From Mytilisepta virgata (taxonomy: Eukaryota > Mollusca > Bivalvia > Mytilida > Mytilidae), in contig CM051516.1 of the NCBI GenBank assembly GCA_028015205.1, forward strand, positions 52,642,230 to 52,706,229: a stretch of DNA of 64,000 bases, in the 5' to 3' direction. The notes beneath the pieces were generated by a model that saw only the letters and a list, made by a program, of their open reading frames with translations, made no database searches and was not told the DNA's origin. A program made the position numbers and the translations under genes. Every line of letters starts with the position of its first letter. Positions within the stretch are counted from its first letter, which is position 1. Shown piece by piece: positions 22,501 through 34,500 of the stretch.

Positions 22501-25500
22501 AATTAAAAGTTTGGAAAGCCAAAAACAAACAAGGGACCTTACAAATGCATATGTTTCAACAACAAATATTTGCGAAAACCCAGTTTACTGTCATTTTTAC
22601 AGCTTTTCCATTGTTTCTCTATAACTGAACACGACCTTTTATTGGACTTGACAATTAGCAACATTACGGTCAGAAACTTATGGAAATCATGCATGAATGT
22701 ATGACACACAATTGTATTATTCAACCTGGATATGTAGTTAAATAAAAATAGAAAAGCAAAATGTAAAACAATGACAAGTAGTAAAACTTCCAGATGTTTT
22801 TTGTGTTATCATTACCTTGCATGATATTAACCAACTCGGTCTCACCCATGTCACTATTTGAGCATTCTGTTTCACTTTCATGTTTTAAAACTTCTAATTC
22901 ATTTTGCAGTTCTTCTTTCACTTCCTTATAATCCAGCATATTGTTTATTTTTATAGCTGACAAATAAACCTGTATAAAAATAATTGCATTATTTTGTCTA
23001 AATTGCATCAACTTATGCTATTCCATCTTCACTTGGGGTGTGCGAGAGCGGGCCCTGTAGAGGCATTTTAGCCTACTCTTTTTCGACATCTACAGGACAG
23101 TCTTCAATGTGGTAAGGTTGTTGGTCTCCCTTAACATGGGACAGCCATTTTTTGTACCCATCCGACAGAATAGCATCTTTACCGAGCCCATCCTCGAAAA
23201 TGGGTGTCGATAGGGCTTCGCAAATTTGATCCCTGACATTTTCATCTCGAACGGGAATTGAACGAGTGACCTTTGGCTTTGTACTCTGATGTGCTAACCA
23301 CTATAAAACGGTGCATTTAATTATTAGTTTTATTGAAATCCGTCTTTTTTTATTGGACGATATCAAAAGCGTGGTTCTGAAACTGATGTTTTATAAGTCA
23401 ATTAAAGTCAAACTATTGTTATGCGCATGCTTCCATGATGAAGTTGATATCGCTGCAATGCAGTGGAGTAATATTTCAATACAATACGGATGATATTTAA
23501 AGACTGTAGTCATATTTTATACTTGTCAAACATAAAATGTGATTATAAGAATGTATCATTTTAGTAGTTCTATAGGCTTGTAAAAGCATTGACCGTGTTC
23601 ATATTAATAGTATGAAGCGCTTCATACAAAATGTGCTTCGGTAAAGGCTTTTACACCCCACCCCAACACAACTATAAAATGAAGCATTCAATTCTTTAAT
23701 AAAGAGACAAATATTTTTTTAATTTTAAAATAAAACTCCATGGCGACTTACCTGGTATCTGCCACATGCATTAACTGATTCGGATTTAAGAGTATTTAAC
23801 ACATAATAAAATTCTTCTCAAGTTGAAATATAAGTTATTTTCTCGTTTAAACAAATATATGTTATGATCAGGATAAAATAACAATTTTTTTAAAAGTAAA
23901 ATTTCAATTGTCAGAAACATATATTATACACGAGCTAAGATTTACAACTCTGTGGTGAGATAGGTATATATTATCTGCATTTTGACAGCTATATATCGTA
24001 AAATATCATCCCGTGAGCCAGAATATGATGCTTGGGACGAGTGGGCGTAGTGAACGAGTCCCAAATCTTCATATTCTGTCGAGCGGGGTGATATTTTACG
24101 ATATCTAGCTGTCAAAATGCAGATAATATTTTTATCATTTTAATTACTTATCTGAAACGTAAATATTTGTAAACACTCTGAATTCTCCCAAATTTTCGCG
24201 GGAAAAGTATGGATTCTTCATCGCAACGACCAGTTTTCCGTTACGTTGTTTACCATACCAATAAGTATACATTTCCTAAATGTTCATGTAAAATATCTTA
24301 TAAACGATATAAAAACCGACATTAAGGTGTATTTTCATGTTTTAAATACAAAATCAATCTGTAAATTTTTGTTCATGATTTTCCGGGAAACTAAAGCACC
24401 CGCTTTCAAACCTCGTTGACGTCATAGTCCGTCTTCATTCGCGATACAACTTCTGACTAAAATATGCGCAACGTAAAATAATCACTCAAATTTAACCAAG
24501 CAGACGACATATTTAAACAACATTTAGTCGTTTTTGTACTAATTCAGGCGAAAATATGGACATATAAAAATTAAACGTACGTTTAAAAATTTGATATAAT
24601 CGCAAATAATGAAATGCAATGGAAAGAGCGGAAAGAAGTCCCAGCAGACATTATCAGCATCGACGAAAGACACATTTCACTTTTAGAAATTTCTTCATCA
24701 TTCATTTAAATAAAACGCCATAATATAAAAAAGGAACACCAAATCTTGATATATTTATTAACATTTTGCAATTTCGAAAGCTATTTAATAAGTTCTAAGC
24801 TGCCAAACGTTGGCAGAATTTATTGATAAGTCCTTCCACGTGCTTCTTGATACGAATTTTTCGGAGCTGCTCAACAAGCTGATACAATCACACGGAAGGA
24901 TGATAACATTAAATCATTTGTGGAAGTGTTATTTCAGATGTTTTCGTTTAGTAGAGCGACAGTATCCGACCTGCAGCTATGAGAGCCTTAGCTAGTTTTA
25001 CAGTTAAAACGAGGACATTCTGACCCTGCTATCTAAATTATGTACCGTCCACTCTAATTTTCAGTTCTAGCAAGCAGTCAACTTGTTGTTAATCAGACTA
25101 TTGTTTTTTATAGTGTGTTATATACACCAGCGTGTCAAGATAGATAAGGGGGAGGTTGGGTAACCATAAAACCGGTTTAACCCACCACTACTCAGTGTCT
25201 GTACCAAGTCTATCCCGACTCTCTGTTGTGTTCATGTTTGTGTTTTGTACTCTTTTATGTTATTTTTTGTACGGCGTTTGGTCAGTTGGGTTGCTTTAAT
25301 TGATTGGAATGTTATTGTTGAGCTTTTCTGTTATCCATTTTGTTGTTTAGAACCAATTTTGATATACATGTATTTCAAAATTTTCATTACTAGTATTTTG
25401 TTTTCGTCATTAATTACCTCAATGTGTCTGAATGAAGCATGTAGAAAACGTTTGATGGAAACCTCGTCATTCTCCAAATGATTGTGCTTGGGGTCTAATT

Positions 25501-28500
25501 CTTCAACTTTCAGTTTTGTGCTTTCCAACCACTGTGAATATCTTGTCGACGTAGGCTCCAGTGGGGGTTTTCGAATATCCTCCCACAGTTTATCGTTTTC
25601 TTTCCAAACTTCTAAACGTTGTTTTACTGTAAACAAAATTCTTGTTAAAATTGTTTTGTTTCAGTTATAAAGAAAAAATCAGGTCATTTAAATACACACA
25701 GTACAATTCTTAAATGTATGCAAATTTTCCAAACATATGTATAAACGTCCATGTGTATCTGTGTGCAATATTTTCATCAAGTCAGACTAGACGCAAATTT
25801 ACTTTTTCACATATGTAAATTTACCCAAGGTACATTTTCAGAGATGAGAATGTGTAGCAAACTTTGCAGTCCTTTGAAAAAATCTAAATTCAATCACCAG
25901 AAACAAATCCACCCCCATAAGTGGGCAACAGCCTGTTATTTAGGGGAGGGGGAAAGTAAATGAACAAGTAGTAGTGCCCTATTTAATTATGACTTGGGAT
26001 TCTATAACCCAAAAAAACAAAAATCACAGGTAAGGAATAGTATACATGGTATTGTTTAAATCCTCTTTATTATGTTTACATGGCATGTTAAATCTAGGTG
26101 AGCCGTATAGGCTCCTGAGACCCTCTATTAATTTTGGACATGGGCACGCCTAATTTTTTTCCCATAAAATGTACTATAATTTGATTCTGGGTGAGGCCAA
26201 AATAAAATATATGTTATATATAAGGTTTACATCATCCAAAAAAATAGGGTAGGTAGGTCGGTATTTTCATTTTTGCGACATGATTTAGAGTTGTGCAGTC
26301 CGTCTTGTCGTGGTCTGAGTTATCCATGGGGCGTGTTTACCCGTATTTTTAATGATTGGATTATTTCCCTTGGTTAATAGTTGGAAAAAAATGGCGGCAA
26401 AATTTTTATTTCACCACACGTGTCCGAGTTTATTTAAAACTTATTCGCGAATGTGAACATTGAGATGTATCAGGCAATAGATAAAATTTATTTGAAACTC
26501 TAACTTCGCCTTTGACACGAGTTTTTCACTTTAGGACGGAAATAAAAATGGCTAAGGGTCGGTCGGGTAGCCGTATATTTTTTGTTGCCTGATATTCACT
26601 CAAGCCTTTTATCACCATAAGATTAGTATGCCTTTATTCCACCAAATCTCATCCTCCCAAGTCAGGGTTTTGTGTCCACTTTTGTTCCTACAAACCCCTG
26701 ACATCACACATTCGTATTGGTGTGTGACCAAAAAATTCTACCTACAAGACACATATATTCTCTTTTGACCTTGAGAAAAACCAATGAAAATCGTTCACTC
26801 CGATCAGCAAAATATGAATTTTTGATGTCAGGGGTTTGTAGGGACGAAGGAGGATGCCAAATTTAAGATTGAGTCTTGCTTTTATCTTAAATTATCTCCT
26901 TTCCTCTTGCCCTCGGGAGATTAAGTAGGTGGTCCCTAGACAGGTACACGTTACATCATATCTGATTTTTTTTTTAATTGACCCTTTTAATTCATGTGTA
27001 ATTAGTATTGGTGGAAATTTGTGAAAATACTGAGCAGTATAGAAAGATCCTGTCACACCAGTCACTTAAAAACCAAGAGTTAAGCTTGATTAGAGGGCAA
27101 TCATTTTGATTTCTATGGAGAGGGAAAAGGAAGTGATCTTGTATGCAACCTAATTAAAATTAGATCTACTAATTGCTCCTTTCAGTCACTGCATATAGAT
27201 CTAACAACACTCCATTTTACTTTCTGTTCTGATGAGCTATTGAGAATCCTCATGTTTTATCATTAGGCTAATGCCTTCCAAATCATGAAGGCTGAAATCT
27301 GATTGGCTCATTTGACAGGTCATCAAAACATCAAACATGCAGTGATTTTTTTACTCTGCTGTTTGTTTGGACTCATGATTAAATCAAGAATCAGTTCGAT
27401 CGTTGCATCTTTAAACCAAGTGACTAGACAATTCACATTGATCAAGGTATTCAAATTTTGAGAAATCCATTCCACGGATTGAGGTGTCCAGACAGTAATC
27501 TTTATTTGAAATGTACAGAATTGCAGTAAAAGAGGTTATTTGCATAAATACGTAGAACAGACGTCATGTATTTTATTTACCTCTAAAATGTATAATAGAC
27601 ATCTGCTAATTTTTACACTTCGTAAAATTAATCTTTATTTCATGAAGACATCCTCACAATTAAACATACAACATGTACAACTATTCAAAATAAATTTGTG
27701 TTTTCAGTCAAAAAGCGTATCGTATATATATATTTGTCTTACCATCTCTACTTCGTAGTTTCCTTTCTACTTCAGCAATTCCATTTAGGAGGGTCTTCAT
27801 AGCTTTGTCATTTTCTCTAGATGCGATGTTAAAGAGTTCTAATGAAAAAAAAATGGCATTAATTTTGTGAAGTACATTCTTAACACTTTTCATGCGGATC
27901 GTTTATACCGATGTTTGATGGATCTGGTAGTAACTTAATCTTCTTCCATAACACGGCAGTTATATTAGAACAAAAATGAAAAAAAAATATATTCTTTCAT
28001 TTAAATCAAAGAGAAAAAAAGGTGTTGAAACTAAAGCAAGAAAATATTAATCATTTATTTATACATTAGCTAAGTCACCATGTATAGTCAATTAAATAGA
28101 CTCCCTTTAGCCTCTTGGAGAACGGAACATAATTACAAAGAGGACAAATATACCTAAGGAGCAAACCAAAAAACTCAACCCATTAGACAGACAAACCCGG
28201 GAAGACAAATGAACCACCCCAAGCACAAAATATAAACACTTAAAACTAAACAAGATGTGCCCAGGAGCCTGAATCGCTCACCTGTTATCTTTTATGTACC
28301 GGTAGATCTTGCATCAATGATTATTTTTGCTATTTAATGTATACCGTCGCAATTTTCTCCTTAATATTGACCTGTACAGCTAAAATATAGAATCCTGAAC
28401 CCAAATAGTTATGGTTGCTAGGGACTTTTTCAATGGCATTGACTCTTGGCCTTCCATTTTGAGTTGAACAGGTAAATTGTAGGGTCCTGAACCCAAAAAT

Positions 28501-31500
28501 ATATGGTTGCTAGGGACCTTATCATCGGTTGCCATTGACTTTTTCAATGACCTTGACCCTTGACCTTCTTTTTGACTTGTACAGGTAAATTATAAGGTCC
28601 TTAACCCAAATATATATGGTTGCTAGGAACTTTCATCTGTTGCTAAGGACTTTTCATCGGTTGCTATGGAATTTTTCAATGACCTTGACCCTTGACGCTC
28701 CATCTTACTTCTACAGCTACCATTTAATTTATTTCAAGTAATGCCCTAACCATCTGTGACAAAGTCAGACCATTATTTTCTGTTGACATGTAAATAATCT
28801 TTCAAGGGCAGAAACTCCTATAAGGGTCAATTGACGATTTTGGTCATGTTGACTTATTTGTAGATCTTACTTTGCTAAACATTTTTGCTGTATACAGTTT
28901 GTCTTTATCTATAATAATATTCAAGCTAATAACCTAAAACTGCAAAATTGCCTTAAAATTAAAAAGTCAGGGGCAATAACCCAAAAATGGGTTGACCGAT
29001 TCGTCTGAAAATTTCATGACAGGTATATCTTCACCCCATAAAGATTTTTACTACTTGTCAGTTTTCCCTAACTGCTTTAGTTTTCGAAATTTGAGCAAAA
29101 AAGTGCATTTTCACTTCCTATTTTCTATTTTTAGCCAGGACAACCATGTTTCTCGATGGACAAGAAAATAAAACATAAAATTTATTCTAGATACCCTAAG
29201 GATCTTTCAGCCTAAGTTTGGCTGAAATTGATTCTGTAGTTTCAGAAGAGAATATTTTTAAATGTTTACGAAGATGAAAAAAATGTGAAAAATTGTCTTT
29301 AAAGGGGATAAAAGGGGGCGGGGAGATAACTCCTATAAGAAAAAGTGTTTGGTTACGCAGGGTCAATGGCGAAATTGTTAACACTGTACGATGTCATGGG
29401 CCAAAAATACTTTCGATATGTCAAGTAACAAAAAAAAAAACATTTGACGGCAGAAAAAAAAATAATAATCAGAACAAAAGCAAAAGGTCTTTCCACGAAA
29501 AGTGGAAAGACCCAAAAATAATCAGAACAAAAGCAAAAGGTCTTTCCACGGAAAGTGGAAAGACCCAATAATCGGAACAAAAGCAAAAGGTCTTTCCACG
29601 GAAAGTGGAAAGACCTAATTATATCTGATGTTCTAGATTAAAAGCTTATATTTAATTAAATGTATTTTTAATGCGTTAAATATGTGTTTTAATGCGTTAA
29701 ATGTATTTTTAACGCGATAAATAGGTGTTTTAACCGGTTGAAAATGTGACTTAACTTGTTGATATTCTTCATAAATCCATCAATGGCCAGTCTGCATCAG
29801 AATTTGCAACTTAAAATTTACGATATAAAATTTATTTAAGCCGTTAGTGAATGACGGGATAAAATTTATAGAATTTTTCAATTTCTTTTCAAGGTTCTTA
29901 TTTTCAACGCGTTAACTGTGGTTTTATCGCGTTAAAAAGGTATTTAACGCGTTATTTTATATCGTTTTTTTACATAAACGGCCTTTCATACACAACTGCC
30001 AAACAAACAGACAAAGAGAGAGACATACGAACTAAGAACACTGAAAACAAAAGCTTGGGCAATACGAACTCCAACAAAAAAACCTGGTGCTCCGTAAGGA
30101 TAAGCATATCCTGTTTCGCATGCTTGTTGTCAAAGCCGTTAATATGTCTATATAAGTAAATGTCAAAATCGGTAAGAGAACCGGAATCACACAGGGAATC
30201 TGTCAAGGATCGTTTGTGACACACGCACCTGATAACGATCGACCTATCTGCATATTTCCAGAAACAAATCCAAATATGAAGCGGACTTGGGTGTATCTGT
30301 GGCATCCTTAATTGCAAGCTCACTTACAGGGGTAGATGAGATGTAGAAAGTCATGGAATTTGTCGTTATTGAACGACAACAATTCATCTATATACTAAAA
30401 GTGAAATTTAAGGATTGGGCTAGTTTCTTTTTGTTTTCAAGTAGTACCCCTTGAATGAAATCTGCGTCATATGAGTGCAGACACAGACCGGCGAGGAGAG
30501 CACAGTTGGTTCCCATTAGCATCAGTGCAGATTGTTTTTGATAAATTCGACTGCCAAATTCAATAAATATGTTGTCTATGAAAAAATCTAACATGTTTGT
30601 AATTTCATCTTCAGAATACATTTTTGTCAGAATCAAAGTGGTTCTTCACGAATTAAGCCTATTCTCTATCTAAAACTACAAATTTATACATGCATGTGTC
30701 ATCTTTCTTGAACAAAAACATTGATGAACTAGTTTTCTTAATCGATGTTTAATGGAGAATGTGGTTTGGTAGTGTAGAGAAATCGAATGTTTTTATGCTG
30801 TTGCATGTAGCCAAAGACTTTGATTTTAGATATTGTAGTAAATATTTTTGATTTTTTAAGAATCCACATCTGACTGGTGCCACTGGTTAAATATGATGTT
30901 TCACAGTAAATCTGAAGGCTCTCATTAATACATGTCAATATGAATGTTAAAATCTTTAAAAGAGTTTCCTTGCATGATTCATTACTTAAATACCTTTAAA
31001 TGTTCTGTTCAAAATTTGACCAAACAATTATCATAAATTTCTACGGCTCTTCCTTTTGATGCAGAGGTAACCCTTAGCTGAGTTTTGATACCTGTTTTTT
31101 TTTAATTGTTTTGGGTTTTGATGGTTTTGCTTATTAATTCATCATTATATCTTTAACCGGATTTCCAACATTTTGATCTCGAGCACTGCTGGTGAGTTGT
31201 CGGTCAACGAAATGGTCATCAACAGTGCATCAAATTCATTCGGTATTTTGTGATACATTTTATTTTTAGAGCAATTGGCTGACCCAGCAATGTACCTCTG
31301 TTTAAACGGATTCTTATGTAGTTTAGGAACCCAATAAAGAGCAGGAAGGTCCATTCCTGAATCAACCACAAGGACTTCCTGCTTAGTGAGTGTGGTGTAT
31401 GTATAAGTTGGGTTATCTGCAGTGTTATCTGCGCCGGATAACTTGGTTAAGAGAACTAAATGAGTTATGATTCTAACTGACTTAACAATATTAAAGTTAT

Positions 31501-34500
31501 CAGTTGTTAGTTTATACAGCATGATGTAAATGTTATATTTCTCATTTTACAAATTAGAAATTTCAAAATAAATCCTAACATTTGGAAATTTCTAATTTAC
31601 AAAATGGGAAATATAACATATATATATATATACGCACTTGTTTCTGGTTGCTCAAAATCCCTGTTGTAATCTTCCAGTTCCCGTACTACTGCTGACAAAT
31701 TAACAACATCAAGATTGGCCATTAGTTCTTTTATAGGTTCTACAGCCTCTTTTACGTTTCTGGATTTTTTAATGCTTGGCGAGGCAGTTAATCCTAGTAT
31801 CTACAAAGATAATTTAGGTTTTTTCTATTGAATTATTACAAAGCTTTCAATAGATTGTCATGCGTGTATACTTTCAATCAGTTGGTTGCATGAAAGTTGA
31901 GCGAACACTACTTTTTTTATCAGGTTCCGTTTCAGGATCCTTATGTCCATTTTTTTATTTAATTTCTTTATAGAATGACTGCATATTATTTTTTAATGGG
32001 AAAAAGGTTTTATATTTTTGACTATATGTAAATGGCCCAACTTCTTGCAGGGGGTGCGGGGATCACTGTCGATTCCAACAGTACAGATTTCTATTTTTTA
32101 TCCCCGCACTTCGAATGAAGTTCGGAGATATTTGTAATCAGTCCGTCTGTCCGACCGTCCGTCCGTCTGTCCGTCCTTCCGTCTGTTTGTCCGTCCGTCC
32201 GTCTGTCCGTCCGTTAGGTAATCTTGTCTCCAGAACTCGTTAATTTTGAACTTCATTCATTTAATTTCTATACAGTTTTGTCACAAACTGTATGTGTTTG
32301 CGCAATAAGGTTTTAGAATTTTGATTTTCAAAAATTGGGGCACACAGGGGTCGAATTTCGAAAATTTGAAATTTAAACTTATGACCTAAAATCCGCATTC
32401 ATTTCTTATTTTATGCTTTTAATTTCTATACAGTATTATCACATACTGTATGTAGATGCGTAATAAGGTTTTCGAATTTTGATTTTAAAAATTCGGATCC
32501 ACATGGGTCGAATTTCAAAAATTGGAAGTTTAAGCTTGTGACCTAAACTCCTCATACATTTTTCATTTTATGCTTTAATTTCTATACAGTATTGTCACAT
32601 ACTGTATCTAGTTGTGCAATAAGGTTTTCGAATTTTGATTTTTCAAAATTGGGGCCCACAGAGGTCGAATTTTAAAAAAAATATTGGAATTTAATATTGT
32701 GACCTAAACTCCTCATTCATTTTTCAGGTCATGCATTTAATTTCTATACAGTATTGTGACATACTGTATGTAGATGCACAATAACGTTGTAGAATTTTTT
32801 TTTTTTAATTTGGGGACACAGGGGGGCAAATTTCGAAAATTGGAAATTTAAGCTTGTGACTAATTATATATATATAACTGCTTATTCATTTTTCATTTAA
32901 AACGTTATTGAGCATCCACATACAGTTTTCGACAATAATGTTTAGAAATTAAATGCATGAAGTGAAAAATGAACGAGGAGTTCTGGAGACAAGGTTATCT
33001 AACGGACGGAAAGGACAGACGAAAGGACGGACAGACAGACGGACCGATTACAAATATTCCCGAACTTCATTCGATAATTTGCGATAATTAACATTTAAAA
33101 CTAGAAATTGGAGCCATCATAAACGACGTCTATCTCCACACTGCACAAGTCAAAAAGCAATTAACAGTGAAAAATTAGCAATTTCACAATTTCAGTCTGA
33201 AAATTGGAACCTTGACTCAAACTTGAAAATTGAAAATCTTATTGCACATCAACACATAGTGAAGAACAATATCATAAACAAACAAAACCACTGAAACAAA
33301 AAATGAATGATTATTTCCAGACAAGGCAAAATTAGCAATTTTACCATTTTCGGTCCCAAAATTGGCATCCTGAATCGATTTTCCAAATTATAAACCTATT
33401 TGCACATCCACAGATAATAAAGAACAATATTATATACAAATAAATTTTATAAATCTAAATGAAAAATGAAAGAGGTATTTAAGTCACAAGCTTAAATTCA
33501 CTATTTCCATTCGGATCAGAAAAATGAAGAGTTTTGGTCACAATATTAAATTCCAATTTTTTGGAAATTCGACCACTATGGGCCCAATTTTTGAAAATCA
33601 AAATTCTAAAACCTTATTGCACATGTACATACAGTATATGACAACACTGTATAGAAATTAAAGCATAAAATGAAAAATGTATGAGGAGTTTAGGTCACAA
33701 GCTTTAACTTCCAATTTTTGAAATTCAACCCATGTAGACCAGATTTTTTTAAAAATAAAAATTCGAAAACCTTATTGCGCATCTACATATAGTATGTAAA
33801 ATTAAAAGCATAAAATGAGAAATGAATGAGCAGTTAAATTTCCAATTTTCGAAATTCGACCCCTGTGGGCCCCAATTTTTGAAAATCAAAATTCTAAAAC
33901 ATTATTGCGCATCAACATACAGTTTATGACAATACGGTATAGAAATTAAATGCATGAAGTTAAAAATGAACAAGGAGTTCTGCATGGAGACAAGATTATC
34001 TAACGGACGGACAGACGGACCGATTACAAATACCCCCGAACTTCATTCGAAGTGCGGGGATAATTACAAAATTGTTTCTTCATTACTTGCCTGTGGTAAT
34101 TGTAAGTTTAACACACCATCTTCAAACTTTGTTTGTCTATAAAACGCCATTACACCATTATAAGAGTTAAATCCCATTGTATGATGACACTCGTCAAATA
34201 CTAGCAAAGTAAAATCGTTCAGTTTTATCTTGAATTCATCCTTTCTGCTGAAATTATTCACTAACAACTGTGGAGTTATAAAGAAAATATTGTGTACTTT
34301 CAGAATATTTGAAAAGGTGTAGTCTGTTCTGTCTTCTTCTGCTGTAATGTTAAAACAAGATATCTGAAATGGAATGCATTTAACAGTTTAAGAATAATGC
34401 AGGTCATTATATGTAAAACATTGTACTGAATTTAAATGCAATGTGCGCCTTGGTGTAGTGGTTAGCATATCAGACTGCGAAGTGAAAGGTACCTGTTCAG

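Larger units (their letters stand above)
22970..25417 (-). other. RLR intron 12
   Basis: It contains a tRNA-derived SINE (23008-23315), a foldback (23969-24128) and, at about 25130-25330, a segment starting 'GGTTGGGTAACCATAAAACC' that reads like a dispersed repeat. No exon was seen. Confidence 0.6.
27839..31637 (-). other. RLR intron 10
   Basis: A repeat-filled intron: dispersed element (28253-29290), triple hairpin (29486-29615), GCGTTAAA-rich block (29640-29955), Penelope-like RT relic (30388-31522) and an inverted repeat (31530-31619). The stretch 29990-30350 shows nothing I recognise. Confidence 0.6.

Noticed and set aside
23008..23315. tRNA gene suggested by A- and B-box sequences
   Set aside because: It cannot fold into a cloverleaf, continues into a non-tRNA body and has relatives elsewhere in the window; it is a SINE.
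29486..29615. Hairpins as bacterial-type transcription terminators
   Set aside because: The setting is a eukaryotic intron and there is no T-tract after the stems; kept only as a structural repeat.
29970..30323. 117-codon minus-strand frame
   Set aside because: No recognisable motif, no splice support for joining the RLR, and it lies between repeats; could be retroelement debris.
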